NCBI GenBank assembly: GCA_031835245.1
Contig: JAVKOQ010000031.1
Coordinates: 248,001 to 312,000 of the forward strand
Direction of reading: 5' to 3'
DNA from: Balamuthia mandrillaris
Taxonomy: Eukaryota > Discosea > Longamoebia > Balamuthiidae
DNA: 64,000 nucleotides
The position numbers and the translations under genes were made by a program. Position 1 is the stretch's first letter. Every line of letters starts with the position of its first letter. Positions 1 through 11,737 of the stretch are shown here, piece by piece. The notes under the pieces were generated by a model. That model did no database searches, had not been told where the DNA came from, and worked only from the letters and a program-made list of their open reading frames with translations.

Positions 1-3000
1 GCCTTGCTACATCTTTGCCATCCTAATCCTGACATAAGACGACTGTGTCTTAAGTTTCTTCACGCGTGGAGCGTGCTTTGCAGTTCACATGATGAGACGA
101 GGTAATAGTGGTCCTTGTCTTGCACTATTTCTAATTATGATTCTGACAAGTATTCTACTTTGCAGTGCCTCACAAATATTATGTGCTCAGAAAGAAGCCA
201 TCATTCAAAAGGCCCGTTTTAGATTCCTATTAAATGCAGCAGAGGGAATTAGCAGCTCTGTATTGGTGGTGGGTACTCTGAATCGAATTTGGAAGCTCTG
301 TTTTGTTACTCATATTTGATTTTCCTATGTCATTTTCTTTTTTTTAAACAAATTCAGAGCCATGATAGTCCTATTCCCAGCATAAAAGAAATAGCCATGT
401 CTGATCAGACGGAGCTTTGGGCTTATATCCTTTGTGAGATTGGTAGAGCTTGTGTGGAGATGGTTTGTAGAGAATGTTTTTTCTCTTCGTTGCTAATCAC
501 GCTGTCATTCCTAGGGTCATGAGAAGACACTTGGCATTGTGCGTCGCTTACTGGAGGAACGCTTACAAAGTCTTCCAGCCTTGCCAATGGAAGAAACCCC
601 AGAACTGGCAAAGAAACGTGGTTTTTCTCATATCCTTGTTCATTCTTTCTTTTTTGTTTAACGTAGAAGTTTAAGGCGTTATGATTCTTTAACTCTTTCG
701 CACATTATCACATTTGGAGGAACTATGAAGCGCTCTATTTTGCTATAGCAGGAAGGGCAAGCGGTCCTTCCAGTAAGGCATTGTGGGAGCCGTACTTCCT
801 TCCAGAGGAGCAGGAACTGACTCCCACTGAAAAGAAAGAGCTGTACACCATACGACAAAGGCTGATGCTTCATATTTCTTCCCTCTTGCCAGTGGTTCTT
901 TCCGAGGTAGAATGGGTGCCAGAGGGTATTGTGCTAGCATGTGGTTCCATTCACTGGACTTGCACTAGCACACTAGTCGGTTCGCTGTTTCAATGGTACA
1001 CTGACGGAAAGCATTCAAAAAAGAAGAACAACAAAGCATGGACGGTTATGGCTCGGATATTACGGTAAGTTTCTTTCAAGCGAGATGTTATATGTATCCT
1101 GGTTGTAACCTCTTTTTTTTTTCCTGGTTCAGTCATATTGCCCAAGAGCCCAGTTTTAGGGTTGCCGTTCAAAAGGAACTCTTTCCCACACACTCTTCCT
1201 CTCCTCCTTCTGCTAAGACCAGAAAGAGCATCACTACTCCACCTCCAAGTATCCTTCAATTGCCCTCAACCCCCACGCCAACCACCTCTCCACTTTCGTC
1301 TCCTTCTTCTACTGCTCCTGCTCCTGTCCCTGCCCCTGCCCCTACTTCTGTTTCTATCACATCCTCCACCTCCGCTTCTACGCCCTCTGTTCCCGCCTTA
1401 TCCTCTTCCTCTTCCGGACCAGCTCCTTCTTCATCCACCAACCCAGCCATCTCTCACTCAGCCAAGTCATCTATCGACTTGGGACAAACCGTCTTTTCTA
1501 CAATTCCTCCCACCAGTACCATTTCCTCTGCTGCTGGTGGTCTCTCTGTGTCTTCAACTGGCGTTCAAACAGCATCAGCACCCTCACCACAAAATCCTAC
1601 TACAGGACCTCCTTCAGGAATCTTTTCCTCAAGCGGACCTCTCCTTACCTCTTCTTCCCACGGCTCTCCTTCGTCCTCTGCGTTTTCTACTATTTCTGCC
1701 GCTTCTTCTTCCTCCGCTGCCCAACAATACAACCGCCATTACTCAGCAGACTCGGGTGTAGTGTCTGTTCATGCCATAGTAGATATGTACATACGATTTT
1801 TGGCAGAGCTGCCTTCCGTTATGAAAGATATGGGCAAAGGCAGCGCGTTGCTCACTTCTTCGCCGCGAGCTGCTGGCTTTGCTGACAATGCCTTGTTAGT
1901 GAACTATCTGGCCTTAGCTCTGCATGAGCCTACCCTCTATGCTCTACGGGGTCCATTGCGACTCTCTGTCACACCCTCTACTCGCAGATGGTCCGCCAGC
2001 GAACGCCACACTTTGTACTCTTTTTTCAGCCAATGGCACTCCTCTGTCCGTCTTGTACGATACTTCTCCGCGCTCTCTCATTCTCACATTCGCCTTATTC
2101 TCTCCTATTCTCATTTCCTTATTCTCATTTAAATATTTACATCAGGATGAGGAAAGCAGTGAGATGGAACGACAACTCTCAAAAATCAAAGATCATCACA
2201 AGAGAGAAGAAAAACGGACTTCTTGCGAGGAATCACTGCGCCGAATACGCCTGTGCTCTCGCGTGGCCATTCAACATCTTGCCATGATGGGGCCTCTCTT
2301 TTTCGATGAACATCTGCACAACTTCGAAGACCATGTAGAAGCTTTGATAGAGTCGGTAAGTTTTTTAACTAATTTACTGTTGACTTCTTTGTCCTTTTGT
2401 GCTAAACTTATTTTTTCCCCCATGAGCAGGAGCAAGAAGGAAATTGCACTCTACGGTGGATTCTTGGATTTCATTTTCAATATGCCTTTCCTCTCTTTAT
2501 TGATGCGACATACTCGTAGGCTACTTCTCTTTGTTATTATTCTCGCTAAAACCGCTTATTTATTTGTTTGATTTTCAAAAAACTCAGGAATGACTCTGAT
2601 AGAGCGACAATGTTTATCAATGCTGTCTATGATCAGTTCTTAGAAGCGCCGGAACACGAAGACAAACCTCCTTCCAACAAAATTGATGCTGAAATCAGTC
2701 ATTACTTTCAATCGATGATACAACGTCGAACGAAGATAAGTAACCTTGAATCATCTTCTCTTCAATCTGAAGATGATGCTTTTGCGAAACGAGTTGTAGA
2801 AGCTGGTGGCGTTCTGCTTCATTTGAGTACGTATCTGGACTTTTACTTTCTGATGCTTGATTGTGTATCTCACCCGCAAGAATCCTTGAAATCCGCAGTC
2901 CTTATTCATATGATACACCCTTCTCCCCGTACTCGATGTCGTTCTTTTCATCTCATGTCACGTTTGGTACTAGAATATTGCATCTCCTGCGAGATCTCCT

Positions 3001-6000
3001 TCTTCTTTAATCTTCTCCTTTATTCTGTTCTGTGCATTATTTTCTGATTTTTTTTGCATTAAGGCCCCCACTTGCTTTGGTCTTAATCGCCAAGTTCCCG
3101 AGGATCGTCCTGCAACTCAACTGCGAAACTTGCTTGGTTCCTATACCGTACTGACTCTCTTTCCACTTTTGTGTTAGTTTTTCACTCAACCTCGGTTTGC
3201 AAACTTCAGCACGCGTTTACCTCTCAGCTGCCTGCAACATCGAAAGTTAACGCATTAAAGGCATCCGTCCTCGTAGCCAATGCTTGTTCCATGTTTACAG
3301 AAAAGCTATTCAAAGAAGCATTTGCTCGCGCCAAGTTTGTTTTCTTTGCCGAGTATTTGGTCCCCGTTTTTCTCATTTAACTGTCATTTATGCAGAGTTA
3401 TAAGCATTACCTTGAAGCGTTGGGTCATAGAATTTCTCCAGCCTTGGTGTGCAAATTTGCTACTTGATCCAGAGGTTTGTGGTTTGGAAAGACACATTAA
3501 ATATATCTGACTGTTCTCTCCTCCTCTTCTAGCGAACAAATCTTCGGGAGTTGACGCCGTCATCTTTTCTCGACAATGTGTATTGCAATTTTACTCTTGA
3601 CATAGCCCAGACAGACAAATGTGTGTTTCCTCCAGAGTTGATCCTTCTCTGGCAAAGTTTGGCAGAAAGGTCAGCGTTCTCTCTTCTCTTCTCTTTCTCT
3701 CTCTCGCTCTCTCAGGTAACTAAAGCAATACTGTTTGCAGATCGCCAAAGAATCATGCGTTCATTGTCAAATTTCTGTTAAAGAAATGTTGCGCTTCTCC
3801 ATCGGACATGGCTATTTGCAAAACAGTATGTATACTCGTCATTACCTTTTACGGCGGAGAATAACAAATAAGTGAAACTAGATAATGCTGCATTTGTATC
3901 GTCTCGACCCGCAAGCAACATTGGAACCGCTGATTTCTCATCTGTCGTTTGGTGGCATCATTGGCATCATGGGAAAGAGCAAGCATTATTTAGCAGGTTT
4001 GTTGCATTTATTATTCTTGCTTTTAACTTCTTCTCATTCTTACCTTATTTTTTGCTTTCATTTCAGCAACGGAAGGGAGCGACCTGCAATGTTCTCCAAT
4101 GGGTTCCATAGGCATGAACGTAGCGAATGTGACAAAAGACAGCGAATTGACTGAAACAATTAAGGATAATTCTGGCGTATCGCTGCCACGACGGTCCAGC
4201 AAGCCTCAACCACAGACTCCTGTTCCAGCCTCCGCTCTTCGACCAAAAATGGATGAAGTAAAGCAAAGGGTATATTTACAAGTTTTCGTTGTAGCTGTTT
4301 CTTGCTAATGTTTTGCCCGCTTCATCTTATCTCGGTGTACAGCATTTAAAAGAAATAGACGATCTGCGTCGCAGGAGCATGCGCAAAGCAAAAAAGACGT
4401 ATGACTATCGTGTAGCAGTTGCCGGCATAATCACCGACTTCATCACCGACGACATGGACTCGCTCTTGCCTCATCTTCACGTTCTCCTGACCTATACTTT
4501 GCTGCGGTTGGACTCTTCGGAGGCTCCCGTGCTGGAAAAGCTGTTTCCGTACTTGCTTCACGCGTTGCGGCTGAGACTTGTCTCGTTGGTTCAAGCAGGA
4601 GAGTTTTTGGAGAATAGGCCAGGTTTTGGTACTTCCGTGTCAGCACTTTCCGTGAAGGCCTACACCAGAAAGAGTGCTCCTTTGTTCAGGTTTTTGGACA
4701 CTATCTCGGCTTCCTTGTCAATGCGCTCGTTTCGGTTCAAATGGAACTTTAGCTTCTACCTGGACGTCAATCTGGAGGAATGCATGCATCCGCAAGAACT
4801 AGACGCTGCTTTCAAATGCAAACGCACCATTCCTTTCTTATCTTCTGTTTCAAGCCACCTGCATCACATTCACTATCATCAAGAAGAAGAAAAAGAGAAA
4901 GACAAGAAAACGGAAACTGAGAAGGACAGTTTGCCAGAACAACCACAGCCACAACAAGCTGCTTATCACAAACGTACTAAGTACGATTACAAACAGTTGA
5001 CGGAATGGAGCATTCACGGCATTGATGTTAGCGACTTCATCTCCACCATTTGCAAGTGCATCAAATGCATCAGCCCTGACATGGTGGTCAACTGGGGAGA
5101 AGAAACGCTGAACTGGGCCATAGGGTTCAAGGATCTCCGCCTCTCCACCAAAGCCCATCAGATGTTTAGAGCTATCCTTCTGCCAGAAAACGATGAAACT
5201 TTAGAGCAGCTCCTGCTTTCCCTGTTGGAATGCACCGAGAAGATGGAGGCCAGCGTGGAGACCACCATGTCTTTGCCCACGGCTGTAGCTCGCCAAAATA
5301 CATCCCACGGAAATGCCCTGCATCGCAAGGGAGGCAAGAAGCGACGCAAAGTGGTCGGCAATAAGACCATGCGCAGAGAGCAGATCAACGTTGCTCTGTG
5401 CAGAGGCAAGATGATAGAAATTTTGCTCACTTTGCAACGGATCGTTACTGCTAGAACCAACCATCGTCCAAAACATCACCAACATCAACAACATCATCCG
5501 GAGCAGCTGTGTCCAATGTTTTGGGTGGCAGTTGCGTTCCTGTACCCAACTGATAAGGCGTACAGTCGGCTGTACCATCAGGCATTAGTACTGCTGTCGA
5601 CGTTGGTTTCTGCTGGATTCTTTGATGCTCTATGTGAGGGTGACGAACTGCGAGAGGGGATGCTTCGCGTGGCGGCTGATCGCCACTTTGAGGGCATTCA
5701 GCCTCTTCTCTTTCAGGTTGTAAAACTTCTTTGTTTCATTTTATTGTTTTCTTTCTTATTCTTTTTCCTCAACAGGCTTTGTATTCTCCAACAACAGAGG
5801 AAGTCGGAGCAAGTCTATTAGCAATACTCTCCGAGTTACCTTCATCTCTGGCTTCTCTGGTAAATGCGTCCGCTTTCTCTGCCCCGTTGCTTGTTCTGGG
5901 CTTGCTTCCGTGGCTTCACCAAAAGCTCAAACTTACGCCCATTTTGACACAAGAATCATTCTTGGTACTTCCACCCCTTTGTTGTCCTCGCTTTTACCTT

Positions 6001-8068
6001 TTCATCTTTTCTTTTTTTCTCTCTTCTTTTCGTTTTCTGTTCCTGTCTAATCCCTGTTTTAAATGCAAGCCGGCTCATGTATGCAAAAAATTGGTCAGCG
6101 CTTTGCAAGCCAAACAAGCGGAACGGGAACCTGGTCATAGCAATGGTGGGAGTGGTGATGGCAAAGATGACTGCTGGTCTTTGCCGATGACATTGGATGC
6201 TTTGCAGTGCTATGCAGATGGCAAGTTTAATACGATGCCAGATATCTTTCTGGATCTCGTTTGTTCTGAACTTTATTCGTTGTGCTTTCCAACTTGTGCT
6301 TTTTATTTTTCAAGTACGTCTTTGTCCTGTTCTTCTTCTTCTTCTTCTTCTTCTTCTTCTTCTTCTTCTTCTTCTGTGTTTAACCATTGAAACGGTATAA
6401 GGTTTGCTTCATAGGATGTTGGTAGAAGGTCCCACATGTTTCGTCAACTCCATCTTTCGAATCACCCAAATCTTCATCTCTCAACCCGACAGTAAAGTTT
6501 ACATTCATGCCTTCAAAAATATCATCAAAGTACTCTTTCGCGTGCTCTTTTCTACTTTGCTCTCCGCCTCTTTCTTTCCCCCTTTCTCATTTCTGCGCCT
6601 ATGGTGCTGTTACTCACTCTCCTCTTTAAAGTGTGCCTCTGAAAGAGTGATTATCCGGGAAAATTACCAAGCGGCGGTGGCTCTATTAGAACATGCCATA
6701 TCAAGTTCTCCCAAACCTGGCGAAGAAGTGCCGCGAATGTTGGCACTCACAGGTCACAAACCACGAACTCCTGCCGAGTCGCTGAAGCGCTGCACAAAGC
6801 TAGTGCGCTGTGTGGTGCTCTCCCAGCAGGACAGCGAAAGCGAGGAGGACCTCAGCGCTGCTAGCGAGGAGGCTGGCATTCCGTTGAGCATGATGATCAA
6901 CACTAGAGTTTCCAGCAGACGTATATCTCGGCTTTATGAATACAGCCAAGAGTCTGAAGAAGAAGAATCTGAACACCACTACCAGCAACAACAGCTGGAT
7001 GACCTTGATGAGATTGACAATAGCAACAACAACAAGAACGAGGTTGCAGGCGAGGAAAAGGATCGAGGAGAGACGGAGAAAGAGTCTTTGAGCAGAAGGG
7101 TCACTTCAACGGTGTTAGAAGCATTTGGTCAAACCTTATTTTCTGATGAAGAAGACGACCGACTTAGGACTGGAGAAGATGAGGAGGACGTTGAAGAAGA
7201 TGATGATGGCGGGCTTCTGCCAGAACCAGAATTGGAGGAAATGCTGACTAAATCGCATCGCTCTTCTCTTGATAATGATGCTGCTCCTTCCACTTCTTCG
7301 CATTCTCGCTCTTCCTCTTTTACTGGCAGCAGCAGTGGAGGTGGTGATGACTTGCTAAGCTTTGTGGAAAGTACTTCTGGAACGTCTTCGGTCATTATTC
7401 GACCGGCAGTTAGTTCTGGAGATAATGCCGTTGCCACAAACAGTGGTGGCAACAATAATCATCACAACAACTCCAATGATGTCAATAACGTGAACTATGG
7501 TGGCAACGACGGAAACCTTATTTTGCAATTCAATGCCATTGCTCCTATTGAAGGACCTCTCGACACCAACCACAGCAACAATAAGATCCTCTCCTCCTCT
7601 TCTTCTTCGCTGGACGTTAAAATGGTATTAACACCACCGGTACAGCACAAAACGGATTCCTCAGAACAGATCAGCATTTATAACAAAAGTGGAGGAAAGA
7701 GCAGGTCACCACAATCCTCGACCACAACGTTGATAACGCCAACCACTCCAAAAGAGCTGAAGAAAGAAAAGAAGAAAGAGAAAAAGAAGAAGAAGAAAGA
7801 GACGAACAACAATAACAACGCCGCCGAAACGAGAAGCACTCGCAGTTCCAGCAACGACAACGCCAGCGGCAACTCATCGCTGCCGCTCCCTCCTTCTCTC
7901 CTTGACTCTGCCGGAAGCAGCGACGACTCGGGCTCGCAGCACGTCTCTCCCGTGAACAGCTCCAGCCCCAACCCTTCCCCTCGTTCTGTTGGCATCCTTT
8001 CACCTTCTTCTTCTTCTTCTCCTCTTCCTTCTCCACCAATGCTGACACTTAGTGAAGCGCATTTATAA
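1..8068 (+). CDS. Furry/Tao3/Mor2-family cell morphogenesis protein (5' truncated by window edge)
   Basis: Large multi-exon gene that enters the window already coding (LLHLCHPNPDIRRLCLKF) and stops at 8066-8068. Furry proteins are very long HEAT/ARM-like scaffolds that work with NDR/LATS kinases and Mob in polarised growth and cytokinesis. Family blocks seen here are a helical stretch at about 4345-4560 (DYRVAVAGIITDFITDD) and, at about 5060-5200, the characteristic WGEETLNWA followed by KAHQMFRAIL. More than ten introns are visible, e.g. donor at 102 with acceptor before 166, the AG before the HIAQEPSF exon near 1135, and a TTC-repeat intron near 6300-6400. A Pro/Ser/Thr-rich linker lies at about 1180-1740. 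The last third (6650-8068) is acidic and Ser/Asn-rich with a Lys-rich run, and looks disordered. The family assignment rests on remembered motif patterns. Exon edges in 1-4300 are uncertain. Confidence 0.72.
6330..6374 (+). repeat. (TTC)n microsatellite, about 15 copies, in a Furry intron
   Basis: Uninterrupted TTC triplets lie between a coding stretch that ends near 6260 and the next exon near 6410. In frame the tract would read as poly-Ser and Leu, so it extends spurious open frames. Confidence 0.9.
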
Positions 8069-8248
8069 CTGTAAACCAAACACAAAGGACGAATGGAGGA
8101 GGAGTGAAAAAAAAAAAGTATTTGCATTTCTTTTATAACAAAAAATAAAAAGACAAAAAAGACAAAAAAAAACAACCATCCAACGAGGAGAAGGGAATGG
8201 GCGGAGCCCTTGCTGCTGCTGTTATGCTTATGATTTGAGAAAAAAAAA

Positions 8249-9582
8249 ATGCAACAACCACCAGGGCACCGCCGAGACAACAGCAGTGCTCCCTCTTCAT
8301 CTGGTTCGTTTTTCTATTTTTTCACTTGACTGGTTTGCTTTGGAGGTTGATCGATTGAACCACAAAAAGAAGCGTTAACAAGATATGCCAAAGCCACGCC
8401 ATCGATCCAGTTCATCGGAGGGGTGGCGGGGGCAATGGCCGGCACCATAGCCGGCCACCCGCTAGACACTCTCAAGGTGAGGCTGCAAACCTCCCCCGCC
8501 GGTACCTACAGCGGCGCTCTCGACTGCCTCTACAAGACGCTCAAGTGGGAGGGTCCTCGGGGCCTCTTCAAGGGGCTCTCCGCTCCGTTGGCCACGCGCT
8601 CGATCATGCAGGCCAGCTCGTTCTACGGCTATGGCGTCATGCTGCCTCTTGTTCAGCGGATGGACTCAACCGCCTTTGGTGGTGGAGCGGAGGAGCGAGG
8701 CCAAGCGAAGCTGTGGCATTCCACTGTGGCTGGCGCTGCTGCTGGCGTTGTTACCAGCTTGGTCATTGCTCCCGGTGACCTCATTAAGATACGCTTGCAG
8801 ATACAGATACATGACTCTAGGTTCTCCTCTTTTTTTCTCTCCTTCTCTGCCCTCTGTTCTCTTTTTTCGCTCTTCTTTCCTTTCTTCTCATACAAGGTCA
8901 TATCACAGTGCGTTCCCTGGGCCAGTAGCAGGGACGAGAAAGCTGCTGCAAGAAGAAGGTATACGTGGCTTATACAGAGGACTTACAGCCACTGTCGCCC
9001 GTGAGATAGTGACGTGCAGCGTGTTCTTCACCTCGTACCTATCCAGCATGAAGTATATACAGCAGAGATGGCATTCTTACCATTCGACCAACGAAAAGAG
9101 TGGAAAGGAAGGAGGTTACAGCAGGTGGTTCGATACGATGGCGGCGTTCATAGCTGGTTGTGTGGCTGGTTCTTCCTGTTGGGCGGCCGCCTATCCCATT
9201 GATCTGTGGAAGAGCGAGGTTCAAAAGAGCGGGAAGGAGACCTACCAAACTTTTGCTAGCTATGTCTCGCAATGCATTGAACGTCACGGCATACGAGGTT
9301 TTGTTATCCTCTCGAACGTCACTCCCTTCCTCTTCTCTCTCTCTCTCGCTCTCTCGTTGTATAGTTGCAAGGGTTAATGTGGTGTTTGTGCTACATGAAC
9401 AGGTCTTTATAGAGGGTTATTTCCTACTCTGTTACGGTCGTTACCTGTGAACGGAGCCAAAGTACGTCCCTCTTTTGGCTCTATTTCTTTTGAATATGTA
9501 CGCTGACACTTTACGTATGATGTTGGTGTAGATGGTGGCTTATGATATGACTCTTCGGTGGTTGTTGGCTGATAAGGCGTGA
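8249..9582 (+). CDS. Mitochondrial carrier family (SLC25) protein, carnitine/acylcarnitine-like group
   Basis: Six-helix solute carrier of the mitochondrial inner membrane. All three family repeats carry the PX[DE]XX[KR] signature: PLDTLK near 8460, PGDLIK near 8770 and PIDLWK near 9197. The C-terminus RGLFPTLLRSLPVNGAKM resembles the SLC25A20/29/45 acyl-carnitine or basic amino acid group, but the substrate cannot be fixed from sequence alone. Introns fall after HDSR (to about 8897), after RHGIRG (to about 9402) and after VNGAK (to about 9531). The frame entering the first repeat has no upstream ATG before a stop at 8348. I therefore propose a short first exon starting at 8249 (MQQPPGHRRDNSS), spliced at 8301 to about 8370. 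That start is the weakest part of the model. A CAATAAAA signal follows at about 9626. Confidence 0.83.
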
Positions 9583-9947
9583 AGTAGGCTAGTCCTTGCC
9601 AATTGATAGCGTTTCACGCCACAAAACAATAAAAAGTATGAATCATCTTACTTCTCATCAAGATTGCGCGACTTATGGATGAGAAGAGACAGGCCTGAAC
9701 TACGGTGCAGATAGACATGGCCTCGATGGCGACGTTGTGGAAGCAACGCGATGGAGGCACGCTGCAAATCCCTTAAAGTGAGTCTGTTGGGTTGGAATGA
9801 TTGAAATGCAAAGAATGCGTGCCGATGTTTGGAATGATTGGAATGCAAAGAACGACGACATAGAATGCAAACAATATATGGAATGTCAAGCAGACATCTG
9901 GAATGCAAAGAATGCAATAAGCAAAAACCAACGCAGCAAAGAAGAAC
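9583..9947 (+). promoter_or_regulatory. Upstream region of the tRNA modification gene with five GGAATG motifs
   Basis: No gene is seen in this 365-bp stretch. GGAATG occurs at 9794, 9831, 9840, 9880 and 9900, with degenerate copies (GAATGC, GAAATG, GAACG) between them. Two copies form the dyad GGAATGATTGGAATG at 9831-9845. GGAATG is the core recognised by TEAD/Scalloped factors (M-CAT element). The cluster ends about 45 bp before the start codon, so it may lie partly in the 5' UTR. Function is inferred. Confidence 0.5.
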
Positions 9948-11128
9948 ATGATGTTGCGGCGCCACTTGTGCACTGCTGTTTCTTCGAAGCGGCCCAAAGT
10001 GATGGTGCTGGCGGGTCCCACCGGCATCGGCAAAACGGGTTTCTCCATGAAGCTGGCGCAACTGCTGAACGCCGAGATCATCTCAGCGGACAGCATGCAG
10101 GTCTACAAAGGCTTTGACGTTGGCTCTGGCAAAGTGTCGGCGGAGCAACGCGCAGTGGTTCCTCATCACCTTGTTGACGTGGTCAGTTCCCTGGACCAAA
10201 CTTTCTCCGCTGGCGACTTTTGGGAGCAGGCTCACCAAATCACTGAGGTTTTATTTGTTTCCACCACTTCTTTCGTTGCATTTTTTTTCTGATGAGAGTG
10301 GAGCAAACAGGACATCATGAAGAGAGGAAAGAACGTGGTGGTCGTTGGAGGTACAGGCTTTTACCTGCGGTGGTTCATACACTTGAAGCAACTTCCCAAC
10401 ACAAAAGTGGATGAGGAAATCAGAGAGAAGGTTAACCAGCAGTTAGCGGGGCTCAGCACAGGAGAGCGGTACATTTGATTTTGTATCCGTTCTTATTGCT
10501 CTTGCTCTTGCTCTTGCTCTTGCTCTTGCTCTTGCTCTTGCTCTTCTTGACCTGTTGGATCTGTTTAGATATCAAAAGTTGTTGGAGGTGGACAAAGAAG
10601 CGGCCAATAGGATCCCGCCAGGAGACACGTATAGAATACATCGGGCTTTGGAGCTTGCTGAGGTTGCCAAGCATAATCCCGAATGGAAACACATGAACTT
10701 TACCTTTGCTCCCTACCATGGTTTGTACACTGAGAGAAGAGCTAGGAGACGAGAGAAGGAGAATGCGGAGACGCACATGGAGAGAGAAGAGAGAGCGTAT
10801 GGCTTAAGTTTGGCATTTTGAACATCTCGAAATAGAAACGAAATACGACTTCCGGTGTTTCTATCTGAGTCGCTCTGATATTGAACAATTTAAGCATAGC
10901 ATTGATGCGCGTTGTGAACGCATAGTTAAAGCCGGTTTATTAGAGGTAAATCCTTTTGTTAACCTTTTTTCTTACGCATGCCCCTCACTGTCATACAAGG
11001 AAACATTGGGCCATATTGAAAACGGACTCAAATTCAAGTATCAGCCAGCCCGTGCCCTTGGCTATAACCAAGCCATGAAATACATTCTCTCGCCTATGGT
11101 CTCTCTCCTAGCTTCTCTCTCCTCTCTC

Positions 11129-11163
<35 letters not shown>

Positions 11164-11670
11164 TCTGCAACTCAACTTTTCAAATGTTATCATACTTAGA
11201 TACCATTCCTGTCTCGTGATTCTTTTTGTAGTTTTGTACGCGACTACCAAGACGCAACAAGGTTTCTTCTTCTTTTTCAACTCTTCTTTCTTCCTCTTCA
11301 CTCAAACAAAATCATCAACAGAAAGTTTGGCAGAAAACAGAAAGCGTTTTTCAAGCCAGACAAACTCTATCGTTGGATGCACCTAAACGACTTTGCCTCT
11401 GAGGAAAGTGCCCTGCAGCACGTACATCAGCATTGGCAGATGTCTCCTGAGGAGTACCTTCGCTCTTACGATCCCCAGCGAGAGGAACATCTGCGAAACA
11501 AAGAAACTCAACGACAACAAACGAGAAAGTTTGTTTCGGAATTTACGTTGCTAAAGGATCCACAAGTTCAGTACGGGATCATCTCTCCGTTGGCACCGCG
11601 TGTGCAACGTGTTCGACAAATGGTGGCAAGAGGGGAACTAAATCCATATGAGGAGGGCGAAAAGAAATAA
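9948..11670 (+). CDS. tRNA dimethylallyltransferase (MiaA/MOD5/TRIT1 family)
   Basis: Transfers a dimethylallyl group to A37 of tRNAs that read U-starting codons. The seven-exon model closes in phase: 9948-10247, 10311-10468, 10569-10720, 10809-10945, 11000-11098, 11200-11261, 11322-11670, giving 418 residues. Seen in order are an Arg-rich N-terminus (MMLRRHLCTA) suggesting mitochondrial import, the P-loop GPTGIGKT, the tRNA-binding SADSMQVYKG, VVGGTGFYL, and the C-terminal ATRKFGRKQKAFF typical of MiaA. No C-terminal C2H2 zinc finger of the TRIT1 type is present; the protein ends ELNPYEEGEKK. That favours an organellar or bacterial-like isoform. Poly(A) signals AATAAA follow at about 11703-11725, and the gene converges on the minus-strand gene ending at 11738. 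Confidence 0.88.
10495..10543 (+). repeat. (CTTGCT)n hexamer tract inside an intron of the dimethylallyltransferase gene
   Basis: About eight near-perfect copies of CTTGCT between the exon ending at 10468 and the exon starting at 10569. The tract supplies the pyrimidine-rich 3' half of the intron. Confidence 0.85.
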
Positions 11671-11737
11671 GCCACTTTGTTTGCAAGTTTTTGGTGAGAA
11701 ATAATAAAGAACAATAAAAAATAAATAACGAGAAAGC

